Shown: positions 46,554 through 55,852 of the stretch, in pieces
How the letters are laid out: each line of letters opens with the position of its first letter
Numbering within the stretch: position 1 is the stretch's first letter
Assembly (NCBI RefSeq): GCF_015100395.1
Contig: NZ_AP022847.1
Location: 1,633,501 to 1,697,500 of the forward strand
Length of the DNA: 64,000 bases
Source of the DNA: Nitrosophilus alvini
GTDB lineage: Bacteria > Campylobacterota > Campylobacteria > Campylobacterales > Nitratiruptoraceae
Direction of reading: 5' to 3'
Translations under genes and position numbers: made by a program
Notes under the pieces: model-generated
Seen by the model: only the letters and a program-made list of their open reading frames with translations
Told to the model about the DNA's origin: nothing
The model's database searches: none

Positions 46554-47894
46554 CTATTTCAAAAACTTCTCGTCTATATATTTAGTATCGTAGTTGTTTG
46601 ATATGAAGTCGGGATTGTCCATCATTTTTTTGTGAAAATCTATTGTGGTTTTTATACCTGTTACTTCAAACTCTTCAAGAGCCCTTTTCATCTTTGCAAT
46701 CGCCATTTTCCTATCTTCACCCCAGACTATAATCTTTGCTATCATTGAGTCATAATAAGGAGGAACAATATATCCTGCATATACATGCGTATCGAGCCTT
46801 ACATCTTTTCCGCCGGGAGATATCCATGTCTTTATCTTGCCGGGGCTAGGAATAAATTTAACAGGATCTTCCGCATTTATTCTACACTCGATTGAGTGTC
46901 CTTTGAGTTCGAAGCTATCTTGGGAAAAGAGTTCTTCTCCTTCCGCAATCCTTATCATCCACTCTATTATATCTATTCCACTGACCATTTCACTCACTGG
47001 ATGTTCAACCTGAAGTCTTGTGTTCATCTCCATAAAATAGAAGTTCTTGTCACTGTCAACAAGAAACTCTATTGTTCCGGCCCCTTCATAGTTTACATAC
47101 TTTGCAGCTCTTATAGCGGTATCTAGAAGCTCTTTTCTCTTTTCCTCATCTAAAAAAATCGCAGGAGACTCTTCGAGCATTTTCTGATGTCTTCTTTGCA
47201 AAGAGCAGTCTCTCTCTCCTATATGGACCACATTTCCGTGACTGTCTGCAAGAATCTGCACTTCTATATGTCTCGGACTTTTTATAAACTTTTCCATATA
47301 TATCGTTCCGTCGCCAAAGGAGCTTATCGCCTCGCTCTCGGCTGCCAGAAAGGCGTTTTCTATATAGCTTTCATCTTCTACGACTCTCATTCCTCTTCCA
47401 CCGCCTCCGGCAGCAGCTTTCAAAATAACCGGATATCCTATCTCTTTTGCTTTTTTCTTTGCATCCTCTATATCTTTTATAGCCCCTTCACTCCCAGGTA
47501 CAACAGGAACCCCCGCCGCTCTCATAACCTCTTTCGCTTTTGATTTGTCACTCATAAGAGACATCACCTCAATGGAAGGACCGATAAATTTTATCTTATG
47601 AAGATTGCATATTTCCACAAACTGCTGGTTTTCGCTCAAAAATCCGTACCCAGGAAATATCGCATCACATTCGCTTAGCTCAGCCGCACTGATGATAGCG
47701 GGAATGTCGAGATAGCTTTCACTGCTTTTTTCGGGACCTATACATATCGCAGCATCAGCCAATTTCAAGTAGTGCGCATCCTTATCCGCTTTTGAATAGA
47801 CCGCGATAGCTTTTTTGCCCATCTCTTTTATTGTTCTTATGGCTCTTAGGGCAATCTCACCTCTGTTGGCAACAAGAATTTTTTCTATCGCCAT
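46554..47894 (-). CDS. accC: acetyl-CoA carboxylase, biotin carboxylase subunit
   Basis: A 446-residue ATP-grasp enzyme that carboxylates biotin on AccB for fatty-acid synthesis. ILVANRGEIALRAIRTIKEMG opens it; the glycine-rich loop is AAGGGGRGMRVV; EKFIKSPRHIEVQILAD, HIGERDCSLQRRHQK and MEMNTRLQVEHPVSEMVSG are catalytic blocks; GHSIECRINAEDP marks the C-terminal domain. It follows accB without spacer. Confidence 0.96.
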   Translation of the reverse strand: MAIEKILVANRGEIALRAIRTIKEMGKKAIAVYSKADKDAHYLKLADAAICIGPEKSSESYLDIPAIISAAELSECDAIFPGYGFLSENQQFVEICNLHKIKFIGPSIEVMSLMSDKSKAKEVMRAAGVPVVPGSEGAIKDIEDAKKKAKEIGYPVILKAAAGGGGRGMRVVEDESYIENAFLAAESEAISSFGDGTIYMEKFIKSPRHIEVQILADSHGNVVHIGERDCSLQRRHQKMLEESPAIFLDEEKRKELLDTAIRAAKYVNYEGAGTIEFLVDSDKNFYFMEMNTRLQVEHPVSEMVSGIDIIEWMIRIAEGEELFSQDSFELKGHSIECRINAEDPVKFIPSPGKIKTWISPGGKDVRLDTHVYAGYIVPPYYDSMIAKIIVWGEDRKMAIAKMKRALEEFEVTGIKTTIDFHKKMMDNPDFISNNYDTKYIDEKFLK

Positions 47895-48362
47895 TTAAAC
47901 CCTTTCAACCAAAAAGAGCGGCATATCATACTCTACAGGCTGGCCGTCTTCGGCAAGAATCTCAAGAATCTTGCAGTCAAAATCGGCCTCTATCTCATTG
48001 AAAATTTTCATAGCTTCGATAATGGCTATAGTCTGTCCCTTTGATACCACATCTCCCACTTTTACAAAAGGTTCGGAATCGGGAGATGGTGCTCTGTAGA
48101 AAGTTCCCACCATAGGAGAAGTTATGAATTCGCCTTTTTTCTTTTCAGTCTCAATCTCTTTTTGCTCAGATGTCTGAGCAGGCACAGGAGCAGGAGCAGT
48201 TGCCGGCTGTGCAGCTGCAATCTGCTGAGCCGCGGGAGCAACCTGTACCGCTTCACCGCCTTTTTGAAGCGTTATAGAAAATTCATTCTCTTTTATCTTT
48301 ATTTTACTGAGTCCGCTTTTATCAAATATTCTAATCAGTTCTTTAATCTCTTTAAAGTCCAT
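47895..48362 (-). CDS. accB: biotin carboxyl carrier protein of acetyl-CoA carboxylase
   Basis: A 155-residue carrier. An N-terminal helical part ([21 protein letters not shown]) is followed by an Ala/Pro/Gln-rich linker (about 38-70) and the biotinyl domain (about 78-155) with the target lysine in [11 protein letters not shown]. The usual second residue after the lysine is Leu or Met; here it is Ile. GGAG lies before the ATG, and accC follows directly. Confidence 0.95.
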   Translation of the reverse strand: MDFKEIKELIRIFDKSGLSKIKIKENEFSITLQKGGEAVQVAPAAQQIAAAQPATAPAPVPAQTSEQKEIETEKKKGEFITSPMVGTFYRAPSPDSEPFVKVGDVVSKGQTIAIIEAMKIFNEIEADFDCKILEILAEDGQPVEYDMPLFLVERV

Positions 48363-48403
48363 TTTTTCTCCTAAAGTATTGTCTGAAACGCTTGATAAAG
48401 GTA

Positions 48404-48412
48404 TGCTATAAT
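48404..48412 (+). promoter_or_regulatory. extended -10 promoter of dcd
   Basis: TGCTATAAT, an extended -10, lies 43 bases before the dcd start in the 93-base gap between the divergent accB and dcd. No -35 at a standard distance is visible. Confidence 0.6.
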
Positions 48413-48455
48413 ATCATAATTTTTTAAAGAGAATTATAAATTCAGGAAAAAAATA

Positions 48456-49016
48456 ATGGGACTCAAATCGGACAGTTGGATAAGAGAAAAAGCTTTAAAA
48501 GAGGGAATGATAGAACCTTTTTGCGAGGATCAGGTAGGACGGGGAGTTGTAAGCTACGGCCTAAGCAGCTACGGTTACGACATAAGAGTTAGTGATGAAT
48601 TCAAAATTTTTACCAATGTCAATGCTGAAGTTGTGGATCCAAAACATTTTGATGAAAGAAACGTTGTAGATTTCAAAGGAGATGTATGTATAGTACCTCC
48701 GAACTCTTTTGCTCTTGCCAGGACCGTGGAGTATTTCAAGATTCCCCGAAATGTCCTTGCCATATGTCTTGGCAAAAGCACATATGCAAGATGCGGAATA
48801 ATAGTCAACGTAACTCCTTTTGAGCCGGAATTTGAAGGACATATAACCATAGAAATATCAAACACAACTCCTCTTCCTGCAAAAATATACGCAAATGAAG
48901 GAATCGCCCAGGTTCTCTTTTTTGAAGGTGACGAACCATGCGAAGTAAGCTATAAGGACAAAGCCGGAAAGTATCAAAAGCAGACAGGAATCACTCTGCC
49001 CAGAATTTTAGGCTGA
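48456..49016 (+). CDS. dcd: dCTP deaminase
   Basis: A 186-residue trimeric enzyme converting dCTP to dUTP for thymidylate synthesis. Blocks: [34 protein letters not shown] as [30 protein letters not shown], and [31 protein letters not shown] with the catalytic Glu. The product dUTP implies a dUTPase elsewhere. It lies on the plus strand after accB, as in C. jejuni. Confidence 0.96.
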   Translation: MGLKSDSWIREKALKEGMIEPFCEDQVGRGVVSYGLSSYGYDIRVSDEFKIFTNVNAEVVDPKHFDERNVVDFKGDVCIVPPNSFALARTVEYFKIPRNVLAICLGKSTYARCGIIVNVTPFEPEFEGHITIEISNTTPLPAKIYANEGIAQVLFFEGDEPCEVSYKDKAGKYQKQTGITLPRILG

Positions 49017-49029
49017 TTTTGGTTTTTTC

Positions 49030-50013
49030 ATGATAACAGTCGACTTCCATACTCATCTTTTGAGTCCGGAAGTGGAATTTGACAGATTTTTTGACAAAAT
49101 AGCGATAGCCCTTTTTGCCAAAAATATGGGCTATGAGAGAAAAAGGCTCTTTACTGAAGGGTATGGGTATTACATATTCCGTTTTCTTCAGCTTTTGAAA
49201 GAATCAAAATATATCGAAAAAGCTGTTCTTTTCGGTATAGATGCAAAATATGACAAAAAAGGCAGATTCCTCTCAAAAAACAAAACGGCATGTGCTTCTA
49301 CGGATGATGTTCTTTCGGTATATGAAAAAAACAGAGACCTCATCATACCTTTTATGTCAGTAAATCCATACAGACCGGATGCGCTGAGTCTGCTTGAAAT
49401 CTATGCCGAACGAGGATGCAGAGGCGCAAAATTTCTGCAAAACTACTGGCAGATAGATACAAACGACCCTTCTTTAGTTCCCTATTATGAAAAACTGAGA
49501 GATCTCTCTTTGCCGCTTATTATTCATACCGGACTGGAAATTGCGATTGAAAGCAACAAAAGATATGAAAAGACAGATATGCTCAGACTCCCTTTGGAAA
49601 CGGGAGTAAAAGTTATAGCGGCTCATATGGCCTGCGGACATGTGGAGTACAAACTTCTTTTCTGGAGAAATTTCAGCCAAAATCCGCGTTTTTTCAATAA
49701 AGAGTATTTCAAACTCATTGAAATGCTTGAAATTTACGAAAATCTCTACGCAGACCTCTCCTCCATGCTCAATCCTCTCAAAGCGAGAGTTCTTCGCCAT
49801 CTCTCAACTCAGAAACATATCCACAGCAAGCTTCTCTTCGGAACCGATTTTCCGATTCCAATTATTGTTGAATTTATGCCTTTGGATATTGACAGGCATA
49901 GAAAAAAAAAGATAGCAGCAATTAAGAACCCTTTCGACAGATACACGGAAGTCTTTGTAGAGATTTTTGGCAAAGAGAGCGAGATATTTACAAATTGGAA
50001 AAAGCTTCTATAA
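49030..50013 (+). CDS. amidohydrolase-family (amidohydrolase_2) metal-dependent hydrolase
   Basis: A 327-residue TIM-barrel hydrolase. Visible metal-site residues: DFHTHLL (HxH, about 5-9), IIHTG (about 165), AAHMACGH (about 195) and the barrel Asp in LLFGTDFPIP near 275. The family includes decarboxylases and lactone hydrolases; the substrate is unknown. It starts 13 bases after dcd. Its last six bases overlap the convergent asnB. Confidence 0.8.
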   Translation: MITVDFHTHLLSPEVEFDRFFDKIAIALFAKNMGYERKRLFTEGYGYYIFRFLQLLKESKYIEKAVLFGIDAKYDKKGRFLSKNKTACASTDDVLSVYEKNRDLIIPFMSVNPYRPDALSLLEIYAERGCRGAKFLQNYWQIDTNDPSLVPYYEKLRDLSLPLIIHTGLEIAIESNKRYEKTDMLRLPLETGVKVIAAHMACGHVEYKLLFWRNFSQNPRFFNKEYFKLIEMLEIYENLYADLSSMLNPLKARVLRHLSTQKHIHSKLLFGTDFPIPIIVEFMPLDIDRHRKKKIAAIKNPFDRYTEVFVEIFGKESEIFTNWKKLL

Positions 50014-51804
50014 AAACTCCTTTTCAAACCAGCGACAATAGATATAGAGTGCCCATGCATGCTGTTTGAATCTGCCTCTTTGCGCCTGGGCCAGCAAAAA
50101 ATCTATCTCTTCTTCTTTAAAGATCTCCGCTTTTTTGTTTACCCCTCTTATACGCTCAAGTTCATTGGCGCTGTTCAGCCACTCGATGAATGGATAGGAA
50201 AAACCTTTTTTCTTTCTGTATACAATATCTTCGGGAAGATATTTTGATGCAATTTTTTTCAAAAGATATTTGGTATTGCCGTCACCAATCTTCAGTTTCG
50301 GGTCTATGCTGAAAGAGAGTTCGACCAGTTTTTGGTCTATCAGAGGAGTTCTAACCTCCAGTGAGTGAGCCATACTGATACGGTCTAGCTTGGTAAAGTA
50401 GAGCTCTCCAAGATGCACTTTTATATCCAAAAAGCTCTGCCACGAAACTTCATCCTCAAGGCCGGAATTTTCATACTCTTCTATATATCTTTTTATATAC
50501 TCCAGCGAATCGTTGTCTTTGACATTCTGTTTGAGAAGTCTGTTTTTTTGAAGATCGGTAAAAATCTCGGAGCTGGTTCTAAAAAGCACGCTCCCCTCAA
50601 ATACCCTTTTATACCACTCCCACTCTTTGTTTACGGAAAAATGTTTTTTAAAATAGTTTCTGAGCCAGTTTTTGTATTTAAGCTCTTTGGCTTTTGCAAT
50701 ATCCAGAAATTCGAAATACTGCCTATACCCCATAAAAAGTTCGTCTCCACCGTCACCGCTTAAGACGGTTTTTATACCGTTTTCATGCACAAAGCGCGAC
50801 AGATGCCACAACGGAACTGCCGCAGGATCGGCCAGAGGCTCGTCAAGATGGTATATAACATCATCCAAAGCTTCAAAAAAATCGTTTCTGTCGATTCTTA
50901 TTTCGTGATGATCAGTATCGAGATGCCTTGCAACCCTCTTGGCAAATCCCAGTTCGCTGTAACTTTCATACTCTTTGTAGCCTATACTGAAGGTTTTCAG
51001 GCTGTTTTCAAGTTTCTTTGCCACTGCAGCAACCAAAGAGCTGTCTACTCCACCGCTCAAAAATGCTCCAACCTCCACATCACTGACAAGCCTGTATTCA
51101 ACCGCCTCTTTTATATGATCTTCTATATGCTTTAATGCCTCTTTTTCTTCAAAAATTCGCGGCTTGTTCAAAAAAGTGTAGTATCTGTTCTCTTCCAAAT
51201 TCTTTGTATCGTATACAAGAGATGAAGCGGGCAAAACTTTGCATATCCCGGCATAAAATGTCATTGGAGATACTGAAGTCCCGTAGGAGAGATAGCATAA
51301 AAGAGCTTTTTTGTTCTCTATTTTTGACGAGAGATAGCTTTTTATCGATTTTATCTCCGACGCAAAGATGAAACTATCCCCGTCTTTGGCATAAAAGAGC
51401 GGTTTTTTACCGAATCTGTCTCTGAAAAGATAGAGCTTTTCACCGTCATACAGAGCAATAGCGAACATTCCTCTAAGATAATTGACAAAAGAGACTCCCC
51501 ACTTTTTAAACGCAGCTATTATAACTTCCGTGTCAGAATCTGTCGTAAAAGGAAAATCTAGTCTGAGTCTTAGCTCTTTATAGTTGTATATTTCTCCGTT
51601 GAATACAACCGTTATCTCCTCTCTTTGCATAGGCTGATCGGCTCTGCGTCCGGGATCGATGATAGAAAGCCTGGTGTGTCCCAAAAATATCTTTTCGTCT
51701 TTATAAAATCCCCTGCTGTCAGGACCCCTGTGTGTCAGCAACGAAAGAGATTCAAATGCTCTTTTCTCATCATATTTTCCAAAAACTCCAAATATACCGC
51801 ACAT
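50008..51804 (-). CDS. asnB: asparagine synthase (glutamine-hydrolysing)
   Basis: A 598-residue enzyme with an N-terminal class II glutamine amidotransferase domain and a C-terminal synthetase. The start must be the ATG followed by TGC, since Cys2 (MCGIFGVFG) is the nucleophile; this ATG shares its A with the upstream stop (TAATG). RGPDSRG, FNGEIYNYKELR and DSDTEVIIAAF belong to the amidase domain, and the ATP-binding PP-loop SGGVDSS lies near residue 250. Such AsnB-like proteins also amidate sugars or peptidoglycan precursors. The neighbouring DegT-like gene fits a modification rather than a plain asparagine-synthesis role, but this is undecided. Confidence 0.92.
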   Translation of the reverse strand: MCGIFGVFGKYDEKRAFESLSLLTHRGPDSRGFYKDEKIFLGHTRLSIIDPGRRADQPMQREEITVVFNGEIYNYKELRLRLDFPFTTDSDTEVIIAAFKKWGVSFVNYLRGMFAIALYDGEKLYLFRDRFGKKPLFYAKDGDSFIFASEIKSIKSYLSSKIENKKALLCYLSYGTSVSPMTFYAGICKVLPASSLVYDTKNLEENRYYTFLNKPRIFEEKEALKHIEDHIKEAVEYRLVSDVEVGAFLSGGVDSSLVAAVAKKLENSLKTFSIGYKEYESYSELGFAKRVARHLDTDHHEIRIDRNDFFEALDDVIYHLDEPLADPAAVPLWHLSRFVHENGIKTVLSGDGGDELFMGYRQYFEFLDIAKAKELKYKNWLRNYFKKHFSVNKEWEWYKRVFEGSVLFRTSSEIFTDLQKNRLLKQNVKDNDSLEYIKRYIEEYENSGLEDEVSWQSFLDIKVHLGELYFTKLDRISMAHSLEVRTPLIDQKLVELSFSIDPKLKIGDGNTKYLLKKIASKYLPEDIVYRKKKGFSYPFIEWLNSANELERIRGVNKKAEIFKEEEIDFLLAQAQRGRFKQHAWALYIYCRWFEKEFL

Positions 51805-52604
51805 TAAAAACTGCAACTCCTGTAACTGTATTCTTCAACCGTTTCAAAAAGAGATTCTATAACCTCTTCGCAAAGTGGAATAGAGAGTTCGCTCTTGTAT
51901 AACTCTTCGCTCACAGGAAGAGGTTTTGAATTGAAAAGTGTCAATTTGTATAGAGGCTTGTAATGAACCGTTGCTTCAAAACCTTTTTCGACAAGTTTTC
52001 GGACAATATCCTCTTTGGGGCAATACAAAGAGGGTTTTAAAAAAATAGGATAGAACTCTTTGAGTGTTCGGTTTCCTATATGCAAAATATCGAAATAAGG
52101 AGTTTTCGCAAACTCTTTTTCAAACCTCTCCAAAACCTCTTTTTGTTTTTCAAGTTTCTCTTCGATATCGGGTATATCGACATTTTCGGCTTCGATATCG
52201 ATTCCGGCTTTTTTTATATCAAAATTCCAAAGCCTTCCTTTCTCAATACCGCCCTTTACAAAAATCTCCAACTCTTTTGCAAGAGTTTCGTCCCTGGTAA
52301 AAATAGCAGCAAAATCTCCGAAATCAACAATATGCGCTTTTGCTTCCCCGATTATCGCTCCACGGTTTTGAAAAACAAACAGGGCATCATTTGGTATAAA
52401 ACTTTCAAAGAAGAGGTTTTGTATATCGCTTTTTGACGAAAAATCTATCTTTACATCTTCAAGTTTTATTCTAATTCCCAAAAATTCCGGGACTGTGGCA
52501 AACCAACTTGGAGCATTCGCGGGTATTGAGATATCTTTTACACCCGCAACTTTCAAAAGCGCCATATAAGCAGTCTGTGAGTTTGAGCAGAAAATCTTTC
52601 TCAT
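51804..52604 (-). CDS. shortened DegT/DnrJ/EryC1-like protein lacking the PLP lysine
   Basis: A 266-residue protein whose sequence follows the DegT aminotransferase family in several parts: CSNSQTAYMALLKVAGV resembles the SGTAALHLAL block, ISIPANAPSWFATVPEFLG the next strand-helix, and the C-terminus FEATVHYKPLYKL...LPVSEELYKSELSIPL the family end. Family members have about 370 residues. Here the N-terminal 50 or so residues are missing and the loop that holds the Schiff-base lysine (SFHxxKxxxxGEGG) is shortened to FGDFAAIFTRDETLAKEL. Catalysis by the usual route is unlikely. It lies in a coupled cluster: 3 bases after the small secreted gene and overlapping asnB. Confidence 0.65.
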   Translation of the reverse strand: MRKIFCSNSQTAYMALLKVAGVKDISIPANAPSWFATVPEFLGIRIKLEDVKIDFSSKSDIQNLFFESFIPNDALFVFQNRGAIIGEAKAHIVDFGDFAAIFTRDETLAKELEIFVKGGIEKGRLWNFDIKKAGIDIEAENVDIPDIEEKLEKQKEVLERFEKEFAKTPYFDILHIGNRTLKEFYPIFLKPSLYCPKEDIVRKLVEKGFEATVHYKPLYKLTLFNSKPLPVSEELYKSELSIPLCEEVIESLFETVEEYSYRSCSF

Positions 52605-52607
52605 ATC

Positions 52608-52967
52608 TTATTTCAAATTATCTGTTTTTCTCTTTTTCCACTCCCAAAGTTCTCTGTTTTTTATCTTTTTTACCGGACTTCCTACCGCATTTTTGCTGTA
52701 GTCTATTTTTACTATTTTGCAATTCGATTTTACATGAATTTTTCCAAAACCTTTCGGATTTTTCATAATTATCGCCATTCTTTCTACTCTGCCTGATGAA
52801 CTTTTGATAGTTCCCTCAGCATAGCGGTTTGCCTGTTTTATCTCCACACTGCACTCTTTTCCCTCAAGAATTATATCTACCCATTTAGCTTTTTGGGGCA
52901 CAACGCTTTTTGTATCCGCATACAGGAAAAACGTAAAAAAAACCGTGATTATAACTATTGCCTTCAT
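52608..52967 (-). CDS. small secreted protein, unknown function
   Basis: A 119-residue protein with a signal peptide (MKAIVIITVFFTFFLYA) and a predicted beta-rich periplasmic domain. It contains two cysteines (GKECSVEI and KSNCKIVKI) about 40 residues apart that could form a disulfide. The C-terminus is lysine-rich. I recognise no family. AAGGATGG precedes its ATG, and the next gene starts three bases after its stop, so it is cotranscribed with the DegT-like gene and asnB. Confidence 0.7.
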   Translation of the reverse strand: MKAIVIITVFFTFFLYADTKSVVPQKAKWVDIILEGKECSVEIKQANRYAEGTIKSSSGRVERMAIIMKNPKGFGKIHVKSNCKIVKIDYSKNAVGSPVKKIKNRELWEWKKRKTDNLK

Positions 52968-53101
52968 TATCCATCCTTTTTGATAGTTTCCGAATACGGG
53001 AATATTCCGCTTTTACCCGAAATATTTTATTATTATAATTAATGTTAGCCAAAATTTTGCAAATATGATAGAATTGCACAAAAAATTTTCAAGGCAGACC
53101 C

Positions 53102-55306
53102 GTGAAAAACAAAAACCTTATAATAGTCGAGTCACCGGCAAAAGCAAGAACTATCAAAAATTTTTTGGGAAAAGATTATGAAGTTATCGCTTCCAAGGGA
53201 CATATAAGAGACCTTCCAAAACACAGTTTCGGTATAAAAGTTGAAGAGGGAAAGTTCGAACCCCAATACAGAGTGGACAAAGAACACTCCGCAGTTGTAA
53301 AACAGATAAAAGAGCTCGCAAAGAAAAGTGACAGGATTTTCATAGCAACGGACGAGGACAGAGAGGGTGAAGCTATCGGTTACCATATCGCAAAAGCTAT
53401 AGGAAAAGACCCGGAAAAACTGCCAAGGATTGTTTTTCACGAAATCACGAAAAATGCCATAACACATGCTTTGGAAAATCCGAGAACCATTGATATGGAC
53501 AAAGTAAATGCTCAGCAGGCGAGAAGACTTCTTGACAGAATAGTAGGCTACAAACTCTCACCGCTTCTTTCATCCAAAATCCAAAGAGGACTCAGTGCCG
53601 GGCGTGTTCAGTCTTCTGCTCTGAAACTCATAGTTGACAGAGAAAGAGAGATAAAAGCGTTTGTTCCCCAGGAGTACTGGAGCATAGACGCGGTATTCAA
53701 CAAAAGTATCGATGCATCTTTAGTCGAGTTTAAAGACAAAAAAATAGAAAAAATGAGTATTAAAACCGCCGATGTGGCTAAAAACATTGTAAAGACCCTC
53801 AAAGGCGAAGAGTTTAAAGTTGCAAAAATAGAGAAGAAAAAAAGAGTCTCCAAAACACCTCCGCCTTTTATGACATCCACACTTCAGCAAACAGCCTCCA
53901 GTCAACTGGGATTCAGCCCCAAAAAGACGATGATGATAGCACAGAAACTTTATGAAGGCGTTCAAACCGACAAAGGAATAACCGGTATCATAACTTATAT
54001 GAGGACCGACAGCCTCAATATAGCAAAAGAGGCACAAAATAGCGCAAGAGAGCTCATAAAAAACAGATACGGGGAAAAATACCTTCCCAAAAATCCCAAA
54101 ATATATACAACAAAATCGAAAGGTGCACAGGAAGCTCACGAGGCTATCAGACCCACTATGATAGACTTCACTCCGCAAGCTGCTGCACAGTATCTCTCAA
54201 AAGACGAACTAAGACTCTATACGCTCATATACAACAGATTTTTGGCATCTCAGATGGAAGATGCGATATTTGAAACACAAACCATCTATTTCAAAAGCGA
54301 TAGCGGAACCTTCAAAGCAAGCGGAAGGAAACTGGTATTTGACGGTTTTTATAAAGTTCTGGGTACCGAAGACAAAGATAAGCTTCTTCCCGAGCTGAAA
54401 GAAGGAGAAAAAGTCGAACTTACAAAAATCGAAGCAAACCAGCATTTTACAGAGCCTCCTGCAAGATACTCCGAAGCTAGTCTCATAAAAAAACTCGAAT
54501 CTTTGGGGATAGGAAGACCAAGTACATACGCTCCTACTATAGCGCTTCTTCAGGCAAGAAAATATATAGATATAGAGAAAAAACAGCTTATTCCTACCGA
54601 TATCGCATTTAAAGTTATAGAGGTTCTGGAAAAGCATTTCAGTGAAATAGTGGACAGCTCCTTCACTGCAAAAATGGAAGAGGAACTAGACGAGATAGCA
54701 GAGGCCAAAAAAGAGTGGCAAAAGGTTCTTCTTGAGTTTTATGAACCCTTTATCAAACAGATTGAAGAGGGAAAAAAAGAGATAAAAAGTCAGAAAATCG
54801 CAATTCCACTAGGCAGAAACTGTCCGCTGTGCGGAGCCGAACTTGTAAAAAGAAGCGGCAGGTTCGGGGAGTTTGTCGCCTGCAGCGCATATCCAAAATG
54901 CAAATATACAGAACAGATAGAGAGTGAGGATAAAAAAGAGAGCAAAAATGAGGAGACTACCGATCAGATTTGCGATAAATGCGGTGCTCCTATGGTGGTA
55001 AAACAGGGACCCCGAGGCAAATTCCTCGCCTGCAGCGCATATCCAAAATGCAAAAATACAAAACCTTTGAACGATCCCAAAAAACTCTCCGTAAAATGTC
55101 CCGAGTGCGGCGGAGAGATACTGGAAAGATATTCGAAAAGAGGTAAATTTTTCGGATGTTCGAACTATCCGGAGTGTAAATTCATCTCCAAATACGAACC
55201 GACTGAGAAAAAATGCGAAAAATGCGGTTATATGACGGCAAAAAGGACATATAGGGGCAAAGAGGTTTATGAGTGTATAAAATGTAAACATAAAGAAGAA
55301 GCCTGA
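53102..55306 (+). CDS. topA: DNA topoisomerase I (type IA)
   Basis: A 734-residue enzyme that relaxes negative supercoils. The Toprim domain has IVESPAKARTIKNFLG and DEDREGEAIGYHI; the active tyrosine is in GIITYMRTDS (about residue 300). Four C-terminal four-cysteine zinc ribbons follow from about residue 575 (CPLCG, CDKCG, CPECG and CEKCG). The start is GTG after AAGGCAGACCC; TATGAT 33 bases upstream is a possible -10. The first two zinc ribbons share a nearly identical DNA segment, described separately. Confidence 0.96.
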   Translation: MKNKNLIIVESPAKARTIKNFLGKDYEVIASKGHIRDLPKHSFGIKVEEGKFEPQYRVDKEHSAVVKQIKELAKKSDRIFIATDEDREGEAIGYHIAKAIGKDPEKLPRIVFHEITKNAITHALENPRTIDMDKVNAQQARRLLDRIVGYKLSPLLSSKIQRGLSAGRVQSSALKLIVDREREIKAFVPQEYWSIDAVFNKSIDASLVEFKDKKIEKMSIKTADVAKNIVKTLKGEEFKVAKIEKKKRVSKTPPPFMTSTLQQTASSQLGFSPKKTMMIAQKLYEGVQTDKGITGIITYMRTDSLNIAKEAQNSARELIKNRYGEKYLPKNPKIYTTKSKGAQEAHEAIRPTMIDFTPQAAAQYLSKDELRLYTLIYNRFLASQMEDAIFETQTIYFKSDSGTFKASGRKLVFDGFYKVLGTEDKDKLLPELKEGEKVELTKIEANQHFTEPPARYSEASLIKKLESLGIGRPSTYAPTIALLQARKYIDIEKKQLIPTDIAFKVIEVLEKHFSEIVDSSFTAKMEEELDEIAEAKKEWQKVLLEFYEPFIKQIEEGKKEIKSQKIAIPLGRNCPLCGAELVKRSGRFGEFVACSAYPKCKYTEQIESEDKKESKNEETTDQICDKCGAPMVVKQGPRGKFLACSAYPKCKNTKPLNDPKKLSVKCPECGGEILERYSKRGKFFGCSNYPECKFISKYEPTEKKCEKCGYMTAKRTYRGKEVYECIKCKHKEEA
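54876..55060 (+). repeat. 35-base near-identical repeat in adjacent topA zinc ribbons
   Basis: Bases 54876-54910 and 55026-55060 differ at only one position and are exactly 150 bases (50 codons) apart. Both encode the (V/L)ACSAYPKCK(Y/N)T part of consecutive zinc ribbons. Codon identity, not only protein identity, points to a recent duplication or gene conversion. Confidence 0.85.
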
Positions 55307-55330
55307 AACAGGAATTGGGAATTTTAAGAT

Positions 55331-55852
55331 ATGAAAGTAGGAATCCTCTCAGATACACACAGACGTCTTGATCTTGCAGAAGATGCTATAAAATTTTTGG
55401 TCAAAGAGGGGGTAAAGGCTCTGATTCACGCCGGAGACATAGAACTTCCGGAGACTCTTCAAATGCTTGAAGAGACATCTCTTCCCTATACGGCGGTTTT
55501 TGGAAACAACGACCGACATCTTTTTCATCTGCAAACCAGATACAATATACATAAAGAGCCATACTATTTCAAAATCAAAGATACAACATTCAAACTTATG
55601 CATCTGCCCTTTTATCTAACTCCGGACAGCGATATAGTCATATACGGACATCTGCACAGATTTGAATATCAAAAAACTGATTCCTGCCTCTATCTGAATC
55701 CTGGTGAAGTATGTGCAAGAAAGAAACCGAGATCCGAATGCGCCATTCTGGATATTGATAATAGATACGAAATTATATATTGTTATAAAGAGTTACCTGA
55801 TAACATTTGGATAAAAGAGAGTATAAAAACTGCAGATCCGGAGAATTTATGA
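55331..55852 (+). CDS. YfcE/MJ0936-type metallophosphodiesterase
   Basis: A 173-residue single-domain calcineurin-like phosphoesterase. Metal-binding motifs: LSDTH (about 6-10), HAGDIE (about 36), FGNND (about 56), MHLPF (about 92) and YGHLHRF (about 107). LNPGEVCARKK is the conserved end. YfcE and MJ0936 cleave phosphodiesters in vitro; the in vivo substrate is not known. Its stop overlaps the bioB start (ATGA). Confidence 0.88.
   Translation: MKVGILSDTHRRLDLAEDAIKFLVKEGVKALIHAGDIELPETLQMLEETSLPYTAVFGNNDRHLFHLQTRYNIHKEPYYFKIKDTTFKLMHLPFYLTPDSDIVIYGHLHRFEYQKTDSCLYLNPGEVCARKKPRSECAILDIDNRYEIIYCYKELPDNIWIKESIKTADPENL

Noticed and set aside
51804-52604. DegT-like gene as a frameshifted or truncated pseudogene
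   Set aside because: The frame is intact, coupled at both ends, and the other frames of the flanking DNA do not encode the missing parts.
53720-54178. 152-codon minus-strand frame inside topA
   Set aside because: Overlaps the catalytic core of topA; no start signal and no family features.
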